A stretch of 64,000 nucleotides of DNA from an uncultured Treponema sp. (GCF_934725225.1 NZ_CAKVAM010000001.1:62001-126000); one strand, 5' to 3'; counted from the stretch's first letter, positions 35,195 through 43,955 are shown. The notes: a model not told the origin generated them from the letters alone. Translations and numbers: made by a program.

Positions 35195-36196
35195 ATGCTA
35201 AATTCTCTTTTATATATAAAATATCCGTCTTGGATTCACCCGGAGCTTTTTCCCGGAGTTCCGCTTTTGGGACTTGTGCGCTGGTACGGTCTTATGTACA
35301 TAATCGCATTTGGAACTGCTTTTTATATTCTGCGGAAAATTCAGCGTGAAGGCGCATTGGACACACCAGATTCAAAAACTACGGAAGACGACATTTTTAG
35401 CTTTATCGCATTCGGAATTATTTTTCTTTTGGCAGGCGCGCGGATTTTTTCAACGCTTGTGTATGACACTTCCGGGCTTTACTGGAAAAAGCCTTGGCTG
35501 ATTTTCTGGCCGTTCGACACAGTAACAAAAAGATTCACAGGTCTTGCGGGAATGTCCTATCACGGCGGATTCCTCGGCGGACTTGTGGGAATGCTAATCT
35601 GGTGCAAAAAACACAAAAAACCAGCACTCAAATGGATTGACGCAATGGCAGTTGCAATTCCGCTCGGCTACACTTTCGGACGAATCGGAAACTTTATGAA
35701 CGGCGAGCTTTACGGCAGAATAACAAAAGCTCCCTGGGGAATTGTTTTTCCGCGCGCAGAAACTTTTTCTTCAAGCTTGGACTGGGTAAAGGAATTCGCT
35801 TCTTCAATAGGAATGTCTCTTGACGGCGCAAGGCTTGTAAATCTTCCGCGGCATCCAAGCCAGCTTTACGAGGCTCTTTTTGAAGGACTTTTGCTTTTTG
35901 TTCTTATTTTGCGCCTGCGAAAGAAAAAACCGTTCGACGGATTTCTTACAGCGTGCTACACAGTTGGCTACGGATTTGTGCGGTTCTTTATAGAATATTT
36001 CCGCGAGCCAGACGCAGACATTGGCTACAGAATTTCCGCAACGAAAGACGCTGCAATTTATACAAACACTTCGCTTTTAAATCTTAGCACAGGACAAATT
36101 TTCTGCCTTATGATGATTGCAGGCGGAATCCTTATGATTTTTATCCTTGCAATGCTGAACAAAAAAAATGACGGAAATAGAAAAGCACTACAATAA
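35195..36196 (+). CDS. lgt: prolipoprotein diacylglyceryl transferase
   Basis: 333 residues, several membrane segments. Conserved Lgt motifs: GLAGMSYHGGFLGGLVGM with the key His, RIGNFMNGELYGR and HPSQLYEALFEG. It transfers diacylglycerol from phosphatidylglycerol to the lipobox Cys of prolipoproteins, such as the two lipoproteins in this window. The C-terminal part holds an insertion (ISATKDAAIYTNTS) before the last helix. It follows the MinD-like gene directly. Confidence 0.95.
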   Translation: MLNSLLYIKYPSWIHPELFPGVPLLGLVRWYGLMYIIAFGTAFYILRKIQREGALDTPDSKTTEDDIFSFIAFGIIFLLAGARIFSTLVYDTSGLYWKKPWLIFWPFDTVTKRFTGLAGMSYHGGFLGGLVGMLIWCKKHKKPALKWIDAMAVAIPLGYTFGRIGNFMNGELYGRITKAPWGIVFPRAETFSSSLDWVKEFASSIGMSLDGARLVNLPRHPSQLYEALFEGLLLFVLILRLRKKKPFDGFLTACYTVGYGFVRFFIEYFREPDADIGYRISATKDAAIYTNTSLLNLSTGQIFCLMMIAGGILMIFILAMLNKKNDGNRKALQ

Positions 36197-36944
36197 GCAC
36201 AAAGAAGAAAACAGGCTTTTGACACGGCACGGCAAAGTTGAATTAGCAGTCGCAATGAAATACATCCACGATTTTCTTCCTGCGCAAAACAAACAGCTTT
36301 TTAAAATTGCGGACATTGGAGCCGGAACAGGAAGATATTCAGTTGCGCTTGCAAAAGAAGGTTTTGACGTTACGGCAGTTGAACTTGTAAAGCACAATCT
36401 TGAAATACTTGAATCCAAGCACGAGCGCGTAAAATGCTGGCCGGGAAATGCGCTTGACCTTAGCTTTTTGCCAGATGAAACTTTTGACGCAACAATTCTT
36501 TTTGGTCCGCTTTATCATCTTCACAAGGAAGAAGAAAAACTTACAGCATTAAAAGAAGCGCGCAGAATAACAAAAAAAGGCGGAACGATTTTTGCCGCGT
36601 ATCTTTTAAACGAATACAGCATTCTTTCATATTGCTTTGCGCAAAACAGAATCCTTGAGCTTATAAAAAGTGGAAATGTTTCCAAAGATTTTCACATTGT
36701 GCCAAAAGAAAATGAGCTTTACGACTATGTCCGCCTAGAAGATATTGACAGGCTGAATAATTTAAGCGGACTCAAGCGGATAAAGATATTTTCTCCAGAC
36801 GGACCTGCGGACTTTATGCGCAAAGAACTGAACGCAATGTCAGAAGAAACTTTTGAAAAATTCATTGAATACCAAATTTGCAATGCTGAACGCCCCGAAC
36901 TTTTAGGCGCAGGCTCCCACCTTGTAGATGTTTTGAAAAACTGA
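36168..36944 (+). CDS. SAM-dependent methyltransferase, class I
   Basis: 258 residues. Motif I is IADIGAGTGRYSVALAKEG (residues 47-65), with the acidic VTAVELVKHN next and TILFGPLYHL as motif IV. The pattern fits the UbiE/type 11 methyltransferases; the substrate is unknown. The start overlaps lgt by 29 nt, so it is translationally linked. Confidence 0.85.
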   Translation: MTEIEKHYNKHKEENRLLTRHGKVELAVAMKYIHDFLPAQNKQLFKIADIGAGTGRYSVALAKEGFDVTAVELVKHNLEILESKHERVKCWPGNALDLSFLPDETFDATILFGPLYHLHKEEEKLTALKEARRITKKGGTIFAAYLLNEYSILSYCFAQNRILELIKSGNVSKDFHIVPKENELYDYVRLEDIDRLNNLSGLKRIKIFSPDGPADFMRKELNAMSEETFEKFIEYQICNAERPELLGAGSHLVDVLKN

Positions 36945-36974
36945 AAGACTAAACATTGAATTTTATATTTTACT

Positions 36975-37115
36975 GTCATTCCCATGCTACGACATGGGAA
37001 TCTGTTATAAAATTTCAATAGATTATCGGGTCAAGCCCGATAATGACATAACATAATTCCTGTGCAGTACGCTGCAAGGTAAACGTTAACACAGGAATCT
37101 AACAGGGATAATGAC
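36975..37115. repeat. dispersed hairpin repeats, compound cluster
   Basis: 36975-37002: GTCATT ... stem CCCATG/CATGGG ... AATC. 37021-37047: the inverted unit GATT ... CGGG-TCAAG-CCCG ... AATGAC. 37056-37098: a longer hairpin ATTCCTGTG/CACAGGAAT whose loop has AAGGTAAACGTTAA, then AATGAC at 37110-37115. The cluster fills the convergent gap between the methyltransferase and AICAR formyltransferase genes and could serve as terminator for both. Confidence 0.8.
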
Positions 37116-37142
37116 ACCCGCCATGAAGATAGCAAAAAAATA

Positions 37143-38315
37143 TCAGTGATGGAAAAGCCTGATTCCTGTAAACGCCATAACCATGTTGTATTTATCGCAG
37201 GTTTCAATAACATTGTCATCACGGATTGAGCCGCCTGGCTGAGCAATGACTTTTACTCCGCTTCTGTGCGCGCGTTCAATATTGTCTCCAAACGGGAAGA
37301 AAGCATCACTTCCAACTGCAACATCAGTATTTTTTGCAATCCAAGCCTTGCGCTCTTCACGTGTGAATACAGCTGGCTTTTCCGCAAAGAAATTCTGCCA
37401 AGTTCCTTCAGCAAGGACATCGTCATAGTCATCGCTTGTGTAAACATCGATTGTGTTGTCGCGGTCGGCTCTTTTTATATCAGCCTTGAACTTTAAGTTT
37501 AAAACCTGCGGACTTTGTCTAAGCCACCATTTGTCTGCCTTGTCGCCTGCAAGACGTGTGCAGTGAATGCGGCTCTGCTGTCCGGCTCCAATTCCAATTG
37601 CCTGTCCGTCCTTTACATAGCAGACGCTGTTTGACTGAGTGTATTTCAAGATAATCAGGGAAATCAAAAGGTTGTCGCGCTCTTCTTTTGTAAGAGTTTT
37701 GTTTTTTGTTACAATGTTTTTTAAGCAGTTGTCATCGAGCTTTATAAAATTGTGCCCCTGCTCAAAAGTTACGCCAAACACCTGCTTCTTTTCTATTTCA
37801 GCCGGAACATAGTTTTCATCAATTTGAAGAACACAATATCCGCCCTTTTTCTTTGCCTTGAGAATTTCAAGAGCGTCATCATCATAGCCCGGAGCAATTA
37901 TTCCGTCGGAAACTTCTTTCTTTATTAAAAGAGCAGTTGACTTGTCGCACTGGTCGCTAAGAGCAATAAAATCTCCAAACGAAGACATTCTGTCTGCTCC
38001 GCGCGCTCTTGCATAAGCGCAAGCCAAAGGTGTTAGATCAACATCATCAGTGTAATAGATTTGCTTAAGAGTGCTGCTCAAAGGACGGCCGATTGCAGCT
38101 CCGGCAGGAGAAACGTGCTTAAAAGATGTTGCCGCAGGAAGTCCAGTCGCTTCTTTCAATTCCTTTACAAGCTGCCAGCCGTTAAGCGCGTCAAGCAAGT
38201 TTATATATCCGGGCTTTCCATTTACAACAGTTACAGGAAGCTCTCCGTTTTCCATGTAAACTCTAGCCGGCTTTTGATTCGGATTGCAGCCATATTTCAA
38301 TTCAAGTTCTTTCAT
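37143..38315 (-). CDS. purH: AICAR formyltransferase, standalone (PurH C-terminal domain)
   Basis: 390 residues from MKELELKYGCNPNQKPARVY; ATG 38315 is six nt after GGAG. The AICAR transformylase signature SFKHVSPAGAAIG includes the catalytic Lys-His; QSNSVCYVKDGQAIGIGAGQ and FFPFGDNIERA are conserved. The enzyme adds a formyl group from 10-formyl-THF in step 9 of purine synthesis. The N-terminal IMP cyclohydrolase (MGS-like) domain of ordinary PurH is absent, so cyclisation needs another protein. Confidence 0.92.
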   Translation of the reverse strand: MKELELKYGCNPNQKPARVYMENGELPVTVVNGKPGYINLLDALNGWQLVKELKEATGLPAATSFKHVSPAGAAIGRPLSSTLKQIYYTDDVDLTPLACAYARARGADRMSSFGDFIALSDQCDKSTALLIKKEVSDGIIAPGYDDDALEILKAKKKGGYCVLQIDENYVPAEIEKKQVFGVTFEQGHNFIKLDDNCLKNIVTKNKTLTKEERDNLLISLIILKYTQSNSVCYVKDGQAIGIGAGQQSRIHCTRLAGDKADKWWLRQSPQVLNLKFKADIKRADRDNTIDVYTSDDYDDVLAEGTWQNFFAEKPAVFTREERKAWIAKNTDVAVGSDAFFPFGDNIERAHRSGVKVIAQPGGSIRDDNVIETCDKYNMVMAFTGIRLFHH

Positions 38316-38347
38316 ATTAAACTCCAAAATTATTTAGTTTCTTAACT

Positions 38348-38415
38348 GTCATTCTTGTGCTTGACACGAGAATCTTGCACAGAAGATTGATTATCCAGTC
38401 AAGCCGGATAATGAC
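38348..38415. repeat. dispersed hairpin repeats, inverted pair
   Basis: 38348-38374 has stem CTTGTG/CACGAG and 38389-38415 has stem ATCC/GGAT with loop around AGTCAAGC; they face each other across 14 nt so that the pair begins GTCATT and ends AATGAC. It lies between hisA-hisIE and the AICAR formyltransferase gene. Confidence 0.85.
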
Positions 38416-38429
38416 ACAAAATTCCAAAA

Positions 38430-39725
38430 TTATTTTTTATGTCTTCTATCAAGCTCGTTGTAAACATCCTGCCAAGTTATGCCTTCCTTATACATGAGGA
38501 CGCTCGCAAAATAAAGCAAGTCGGCGGCTTCCCAGATTACTTCGTCTTTTCCTTCAGCCTCTGTAAGTTCTTCTGCTTCTTCCAGGATTTTTTCACGGAC
38601 ACGCTTGTCATTTAAAGTCGCAGTATAGCTTCCCGGACGCGGATTTGCAAAACGCTCTGTAATTGTTCCGTAAAGACGCTCCATGCTGCTTTTTTCATCA
38701 GCCTCGCTAGAAAAACAGTTAAAGCTTCCTGTGTGGCAAACTCCTCCATGCGGAATAACGGTCGCAAGAATTGTGTCCCGATCGCAGTCGGCTCTCATTT
38801 TTACAAGCTCAAGAAAATGCCCGGAAGTTTCGCCTTTTGTCCAAAGAGTGTTTCTTGTGCGGCTAAAGAAAGTAAGTTTTCCAAGCTCAAAAGTTTTTTC
38901 CAAGGCTTCTTTATTTGAATAGCCCATCATCAGAACTTCACCTGCCGGACTTTGGGCAATTACCGGAACCATTCCGTTTGTCTTTTCCCAGTCGATGCAG
39001 TTTATAAAGCTTTCTTTTAAATTTACAGCTCCAGTATACAAAGCCATTCCAAGCTGAACATCGCAATGAAGTTTTTCAAGCTGAACAATCTGCTCAAGGG
39101 AATTTACTCCACCGGCCGCAACAACACGGCATTTTACAGAATCACGGAGCTGCTTTACCATCTCCATATCTGTTCCCTGCATACAGCCTTCTTTTTCCAC
39201 GCAAGTAAACAAAAGCTCAGATGCGTATTTTTCAGCTTCACGCGCGCCTTCAATTAAAGAAATGTCCGCAGTTTCTGTCCAGCCTTTTACTGCGATTTTT
39301 CCGTTGATTGCGTCCACGGAAATTATAATGCGCTGCTTTCCAATTGAAGAAACAAGCTCGTCAAGAAATTCTGTGTTAAGAATTGAGCCGCCGTTTTTTC
39401 TGTCAAGATTCCAAGCCGCAGAGCCGATTATAACTTTTTCAGCTCCAAGAGAAACAAGTTCGCGCGCTTTTTTTACAGTTCTGATTCCGCCGCCAACCCG
39501 GACATTTCCCTTGCGCAAAAGAGACTTTAAAAGCTCCGTGTTTGCAGTGTTTCCTTTTTCGTCAGTATTTCCCAAAGCCGCATCCAAATCTATAACTGCG
39601 ACTTCGCCATATTTATTGAATTCTGAAATCAATGAGTCGGCATCATCACGCTGAAGAACAAGGTCTTTTCCGTTTTTCAGCTGAACAACATGGCCGCCTT
39701 TTAAATCTATAGAAGAAATTACCAT
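38430..39725 (-). CDS. HisA-HisI-HisE fusion of histidine biosynthesis
   Basis: 431 residues. Residues 1 to about 240 are a HisA (beta/alpha)8 barrel: SSIDLKGGHVVQLKNG with the first catalytic Asp, NVRVGGGIRTV, IISVDAINGKIAVKGW with the second Asp, VVAAGGVNS. Residues about 250-345 are HisI: NTLWTKGETSGHFLELV, RADCDRDTILA and GVCHTGSFNCF zinc ligands. About 350-431 are HisE: RPGSYTATLND, ILEEAEELTEA, EAADLLYFASVLM. The fusion would perform three consecutive steps, PR-ATP to PRFAR. It is preceded by a leaderless-type promoter at the pyrC 3' end. Confidence 0.93.
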   Translation of the reverse strand: MVISSIDLKGGHVVQLKNGKDLVLQRDDADSLISEFNKYGEVAVIDLDAALGNTDEKGNTANTELLKSLLRKGNVRVGGGIRTVKKARELVSLGAEKVIIGSAAWNLDRKNGGSILNTEFLDELVSSIGKQRIIISVDAINGKIAVKGWTETADISLIEGAREAEKYASELLFTCVEKEGCMQGTDMEMVKQLRDSVKCRVVAAGGVNSLEQIVQLEKLHCDVQLGMALYTGAVNLKESFINCIDWEKTNGMVPVIAQSPAGEVLMMGYSNKEALEKTFELGKLTFFSRTRNTLWTKGETSGHFLELVKMRADCDRDTILATVIPHGGVCHTGSFNCFSSEADEKSSMERLYGTITERFANPRPGSYTATLNDKRVREKILEEAEELTEAEGKDEVIWEAADLLYFASVLMYKEGITWQDVYNELDRRHKK

Positions 39726-39731
39726 GCGCTG

Positions 39732-39760
39732 ATTTTACCAAAAAAAAATGACTGTTACAA
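39732..39760 (-). promoter_or_regulatory. promoter of the hisA-hisIE fusion, predicts a leaderless mRNA
   Basis: Minus strand: TTGTAA (39760-39755), 17 nt including nine T, TAAAAT (39737-39732), then CAGCGC and ATG at 39725. No Shine-Dalgarno sequence. The -35 overlaps the pyrC stop codon. Confidence 0.6.
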
Positions 39761-41092
39761 TGATGAAAAAACAATGTTTCCGTTGAAAAAAGTTTCCTTT
39801 ATAACGCCAAAAAGTTTTTTTCCTTCAAGCGGCGTGAATTTTCCTTTGCTTGCGAATTTCTGGCCGCGCACAGTCCACTGTTTTTCCAAGTCAACAAGAA
39901 CAAGGTTCGCGGCAAATCCTTCTTTTAAAAGTCCTTCATTTTTTAAGCCAAGAATTTTTGCCGGGTTTGCGCTCATAAGCTCGGAAAGTTTCTTTAAGCT
40001 CATGCCGTGCTCTTTTACAAGCATTGTATAGCAGGAGGAAAATGCGGTTTCAAGTCCGCTGAATCCCGGGCTTCCGTTTTTCTTGTCCAAGGCTGTGTGC
40101 GGCGCATGGTCGGTCGCAATGCAATTTGCAGTTCCGTCTTTTAAAGCCTGAATCAAAGCGAGCCTGTCATTTTCTGAACGCAACGGCGGATTTACAATAT
40201 TAAAAATGCCGGGAGCTTTTTCTCCGTTCATAAAAATATGATGCGGCGTAATTTCAAAAGTTACTTCAACTCCTTCTTGACGGGCTTTTTTTGCGGCTTC
40301 TACACAAGCGGCAGTGCTCACATGGCAAAGGTGAATATGGCAGCCGGCATCTTTTGCAAGCCTAAGATTTCTAAAAGTCGCAGTATCTTCCGCGCACGCC
40401 AAAAGTGAATCGGCTTTTCTTAAATTATTTGCAGCTTCTTTTTTTTCAGCAGGCGAAACATTTTCTTTTGCAAGAAGCTCCAATGCTATTTTTCTAAACG
40501 GACGCGCGCTTTCTGCCAAAAAAGGATCTTCGCAATGGCACGAAACAACAATTTTCTTTTTAGCGGCAATTTTCATCGCTTCAAGCATAACGGAACTGTT
40601 GCAAACTTCTTTTCCGTCTTCGCTTATGACCGGAACTTTTTTTTGATCAAGAGATTCAAGATGGCTTATAGTTTTTCCGTCGAAATCTTTAGTAATTGAA
40701 ACAGCCTGAATTGCCCTGCACTTTCCGAAGTCAAAAGCCTTTTTGTTATTAAGTTCCGCCTGCTCTTGGCTTGAAACAACAGGATTCGTGTTCGGCATAA
40801 GAACGCAAGTGGAAAAACCTCCGGCAGCTGCGGCGGCAGAACCAGTTTCAATGTCTTCTTTTTGAGTAAGCCCAGGATCTCTAAAATGCGAGTGCATATC
40901 GATAAATGAAGGCAAAACGCAAAGTCCCTTCGCGTCGAACTTAGAAATGGAATCGTCATTTAAAAGTTTTTTTAGAGAAACTTTGTCTGGAAATGATTTT
41001 ATTTTTCCGTCAGCTAAAAGAATTGCGGCGTTTTTTTTATCAGTATTGGCATCAACAAGCCGGGCATTAAAAATCAAAACTGCATTTTGCAT
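39755..41092 (-). CDS. pyrC: dihydroorotase
   Basis: 445 residues from MQNAVLIFNARLVDANTDKK. Metal-binding motif DMHSHFRDPG (about residues 59-68) and later VSCHCEDP, HLCHVST and CIATDHAPHT fit class I dihydroorotase, which closes carbamoyl-aspartate in pyrimidine synthesis. In place of the carbamylated Lys, the sequence after PVI reads SEDGKEV. An ATG eight codons upstream exists but lies inside the promoter; I choose 41092. Confidence 0.93.
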   Translation of the reverse strand: MQNAVLIFNARLVDANTDKKNAAILLADGKIKSFPDKVSLKKLLNDDSISKFDAKGLCVLPSFIDMHSHFRDPGLTQKEDIETGSAAAAAGGFSTCVLMPNTNPVVSSQEQAELNNKKAFDFGKCRAIQAVSITKDFDGKTISHLESLDQKKVPVISEDGKEVCNSSVMLEAMKIAAKKKIVVSCHCEDPFLAESARPFRKIALELLAKENVSPAEKKEAANNLRKADSLLACAEDTATFRNLRLAKDAGCHIHLCHVSTAACVEAAKKARQEGVEVTFEITPHHIFMNGEKAPGIFNIVNPPLRSENDRLALIQALKDGTANCIATDHAPHTALDKKNGSPGFSGLETAFSSCYTMLVKEHGMSLKKLSELMSANPAKILGLKNEGLLKEGFAANLVLVDLEKQWTVRGQKFASKGKFTPLEGKKLFGVIKETFFNGNIVFSSL

Positions 41093-41098
41093 GAACCC

Positions 41099-41127
41099 AT
41101 TATAAAATGAATCCATGCAAACTACAA
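41099..41127 (-). promoter_or_regulatory. promoter of pyrC, predicts a leaderless mRNA
   Basis: Minus strand: TTGTAG (41127-41122), 17-nt spacer, TATAAT (41104-41099), then GGGTTC and ATG at 41092. A perfect -10 this close to the start places the predicted +1 at the ATG. Confidence 0.6.
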
Positions 41128-41139
41128 GATTGAATTATT

Positions 41140-41275
41140 GATTGCCGCATCAAGTGCGGCAATGACAGAGTTTGTACAAATTATAAAATTAAACATTAAG
41201 GTCATTATCGGGCTTGATACTGCGATATTTCTGAACAATTGTAATTTTGATTATCAGGTCAAGCCGGATAATGAC
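41140..41275. repeat. dispersed hairpin repeats, three units
   Basis: 41140-41166: GATT, stem GCCGCA/TGCGGC around TCAAG, AATGAC. 41201-41231: a degenerate GTCATTATCGGGCTTGA unit whose right stem is eroded. 41249-41275: GATTATCAGGTCAAGCC then GGATAATGAC. They occupy the gap between pyrC and the GGDEF-EAL gene. Confidence 0.8.
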
Positions 41276-41293
41276 ATTGATAAAATAAAATCA

Positions 41294-43759
41294 TCATCCA
41301 ATGCTTCGGAATTTTCTGTTGAAGTCTTCTATTTCTGCCCCGGAAATCGGCTTGGAATAATAGTAGCCCTGAATATAGTCGCAGTGGAAAGTCTTAAGCT
41401 TTTCATTCTGCCACTGATGCTCAACGCCTTCAACAGTAAGCTTCATTGCAAGCGAATGAACAAGACGCACAATGTTCTTTATAAAGTCGCCTTTTTCGTT
41501 TGAAAGATAATTGTCCACAAGCGACTTGTCAATTTTTACAACATTAATCGGCAGGAACGTAAGGTAGCTAAGAGAAGAATATCCAGTTCCAAAGTCGTCC
41601 AAGGCAAGGGAAATTCCGCGCTTTACAAATTCATTCAAAAGTTTTGAAACTGCTTCCTTGTTTGAAATAAAGAGGCTTTCTGTAATTTCAATGCAGATAA
41701 GTTCCGGCGGAATATTATAACGCTTTAAAAGCTCTTCAAGGAAATCAACATAATGAACGTCCGAAACCTGGCTGTAAGAATAATTTATAGAAACCTTGTA
41801 CAAAGGAATTCCGTGCTCGCGCCATTCCGCCATCTGCCTTACAACTTTTTCTGTAAGGATTCTGTCAATTTTTATAATCTGTCCGGTTTCTTCTGCAATC
41901 GGAATAAACTGCGCTGGCGAAACTTTGCTGTTCTTTAGTCTCATAAGCGCTTCGTATCCGTGGATTTCTCCAGTTTCAACATCAATCTGCGGCTGATACG
42001 CAACCCAAATTCCGTCATTTGCAATAGCATCGTCAAGGATTCTTGAAATGCGGTTGTTTTCAAATATTCGGTCGCGCATTTTTTCGTTAAAGAAAACTGT
42101 CTTGTTCTTGCCGGAATTCTTCGCGCGGTAAAGAGCAATGTCCGCATTTTGAATCATGTTTTCCATTTCGTCATCAGAAGAATTTACAATTCCGAAGCTG
42201 GACTGAATATGGATATTATTTTCAGCATAATTAATCGGACTTTCAAAAACAGTTCTAAGCTCCTGAATTTCTATTGAATCCTCATTCAGCTGCTTTTCAA
42301 GATAAAGCACAAGGAATTCATCTCCGCCGAACCGCGAAACAAAAATATCTTTTCCGGCAGAATAAGCCTTGAGCCTTGAAGCAATTGTCTTTAAAACAAT
42401 GTCGCCGCAAGCATGGGAATAAAAGTCGTTTATATTTTTAAAATCGTCAATGTCAAAAAGAACAAGCGAAAACTTTTTTCTGGATTTCTGAATATCGTTG
42501 AACACAGCCTGTGCCTTAAATCTGTTCGGCAAATCTGTAAGCGAATCGTGTCCAAGCATATATTCCATTTTTAAATTTGAACAACGAAGCTCGTGGGAAT
42601 TTTTTACTTCCGTGATTATCAAAACCAAAGAAACAGCAATAAAAATAAGAAGCGAAACTACAATTCCGATTATTCCAAGCAAAATTCCATGGCTGTTTTT
42701 TTGCATTTGATCTTGAATGTTTACAAAAACAGAATTCAGCGGAAAAGCGGAAGCCTTTAAGTTGCGCTCTTCGATTACCTTGTAGTCAAAAATAAATTTT
42801 CCGTCTTTTATTCTTTGGAACGGAACATATTTTTCACCGTCAATAATATCAAGCGCCATTTTTGCGGCAAGAGCACCGGCTTTTTCGTAGTCAACCATTT
42901 TTCCGCCAAGAAAGCCGAAGCCTACGCCGTTCGCATTGTGGCTGAATATAGGCGCGGATGTGTTCTTTACAATAAAGTCCGACTGCTCTTCCATGGAATA
43001 CTTTCTGCCATTTACATCTTGTGAAGCTCCCAAGTAAAACACAACAGTTTTGTCATCCAGCGCGGAAAGCTGCTCGGCAATCTGCGCTTTTGTAAATGAA
43101 GAAGTGTCAATTCCAGAAAGCTCGACATTCGGAATTCTTTCACCGGCGTTTATAAAAATATTATAGTTTTCGTAGCCAGCGTCGGTTTTGTCGTAAATGG
43201 CAACATAATGTTCTGCGGAAGGAAAAAGTTTTCTTGCAACTGAAATTGTGTCCGCCAAAAACCTTGTTGTGGCAATTCCCCAGAAATTCTTTTTTTCGTA
43301 AAGACGTTCTGCTCTAATATTGCTTTCTATGCAAAAGAACACAATAGGAATTCCTGAAAAAAGAGTGTCGCTGTTGCGCTCAACAAAATTGCACGCATTA
43401 TTTCCGCTTACAAGAACGGCATCATATTTTGTGTCTTGTTGCAAAAACTTAATGCGTTCCTTTAAAAATTCAGGAAGCTTTTTATCATAGAAATCATCAG
43501 GCTCAAAATATTCAATATCAACATTTACATTGTTCTTTAGGAAAACATTTCTTATTCCTTTTTTCTGGAGCTCAACGACATAAGAGTTTGGCATTGAGCT
43601 TACAAATAGTACATTCGCCCTTGGATTTTTTAGCTTGGTATTTACAAGCGCAGAAGACAAACGGTTTTTATATAGAAAGAAACAAAGGGAAAAAACACTG
43701 CTCAAAAGAAGAAAAGACGCAATGCCCATCAGAATAGAAAAAGATCTTTTTTTTGCCAT
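41294..43759 (-). CDS. membrane GGDEF-EAL protein with periplasmic binding-protein-like sensor
   Basis: 821 residues from MAKKRSFSILMGIASFLLLS; GGAGG lies seven nt before ATG 43759. A membrane helix is followed by a sensor of about 310 residues resembling ABC substrate-binding (type 1 periplasmic) proteins (VLFVSSMPNSY, DAVLVSGNNAC, VFYLGASQDV), a second helix, a GGDEF domain (RFGGDEFLVLYL) and an EAL domain (YEALMRLKN, EITESLF, LDDFGTGYSSLSYL, VVKIDKSLVDN, QGYYYSKPI). Both catalytic signatures are intact; the RxxD inhibitory site upstream of GGDEF reads AGKD, so product inhibition is probably absent. Net synthesis or breakdown of c-di-GMP cannot be told. Confidence 0.93.
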   Translation of the reverse strand: MAKKRSFSILMGIASFLLLSSVFSLCFFLYKNRLSSALVNTKLKNPRANVLFVSSMPNSYVVELQKKGIRNVFLKNNVNVDIEYFEPDDFYDKKLPEFLKERIKFLQQDTKYDAVLVSGNNACNFVERNSDTLFSGIPIVFFCIESNIRAERLYEKKNFWGIATTRFLADTISVARKLFPSAEHYVAIYDKTDAGYENYNIFINAGERIPNVELSGIDTSSFTKAQIAEQLSALDDKTVVFYLGASQDVNGRKYSMEEQSDFIVKNTSAPIFSHNANGVGFGFLGGKMVDYEKAGALAAKMALDIIDGEKYVPFQRIKDGKFIFDYKVIEERNLKASAFPLNSVFVNIQDQMQKNSHGILLGIIGIVVSLLIFIAVSLVLIITEVKNSHELRCSNLKMEYMLGHDSLTDLPNRFKAQAVFNDIQKSRKKFSLVLFDIDDFKNINDFYSHACGDIVLKTIASRLKAYSAGKDIFVSRFGGDEFLVLYLEKQLNEDSIEIQELRTVFESPINYAENNIHIQSSFGIVNSSDDEMENMIQNADIALYRAKNSGKNKTVFFNEKMRDRIFENNRISRILDDAIANDGIWVAYQPQIDVETGEIHGYEALMRLKNSKVSPAQFIPIAEETGQIIKIDRILTEKVVRQMAEWREHGIPLYKVSINYSYSQVSDVHYVDFLEELLKRYNIPPELICIEITESLFISNKEAVSKLLNEFVKRGISLALDDFGTGYSSLSYLTFLPINVVKIDKSLVDNYLSNEKGDFIKNIVRLVHSLAMKLTVEGVEHQWQNEKLKTFHCDYIQGYYYSKPISGAEIEDFNRKFRSIG

Positions 43760-43815
43760 AACACTGCCTCCATAAAAAGCCAATTAAAGTCTCGCTTTAT
43801 GATTAAGCTTTTTAA

Positions 43816-43855
43816 GCCGTTTTTACGATTTAAATAAATCCTAAATGAAAACGGC
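43816..43855. repeat. 40-nt hairpin repeat, copy 2, in the GGDEF-EAL leader
   Basis: GCCGTTTTTACGATTT, loop AAAT, AAATCCTAAATGAAAACGGC. It shares GCCGTTTTTA and CCTAAAT with 16207-16248. It falls in the 5' leader of the GGDEF-EAL mRNA, about 60 nt before the start; a second stem (AAAAAGC ... GCTTTTT) follows next to the Shine-Dalgarno sequence. Confidence 0.5.
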
Positions 43856-43911
43856 AGCCGATATGCAATTTTGCAATGCAAATTTGCAAACTAGTAGTTA
43901 TACATGGCTAA

Positions 43912-43940
43912 ATTATACCCCACATAAAATGTTTTTACAA
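43912..43940 (-). promoter_or_regulatory. promoter of the GGDEF-EAL gene
   Basis: Minus strand: TTGTAA (43940-43935), 17 nt, TATAAT (43917-43912). It would start RNA near 43905, leaving a structured leader of about 145 nt. A 9-G tract ends six nt upstream of the -35. Confidence 0.65.
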
Positions 43941-43946
43941 CAGTTG

Positions 43947-43955
43947 CCCCCCCCC
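43947..43955. repeat. 9-bp poly-C (poly-G on coding strand) tract next to a promoter
   Basis: Nine consecutive Cs on the plus strand. In the direction of the GGDEF-EAL gene this is G9 followed by CAACTG and then the -35 box. A change in length would move upstream sites around the helix relative to RNA polymerase. Confidence 0.9.

Noticed and set aside
39755..41116. pyrC start at 41116
   Set aside because: That ATG lies between the -35 and -10 boxes of the promoter; 41092 gives the family N-terminus and the leaderless geometry seen in three other genes.
43760..43905. c-di-GMP riboswitch in the GGDEF-EAL leader
   Set aside because: The leader is structured, but the conserved GEMM core and tetraloop receptor are not seen.
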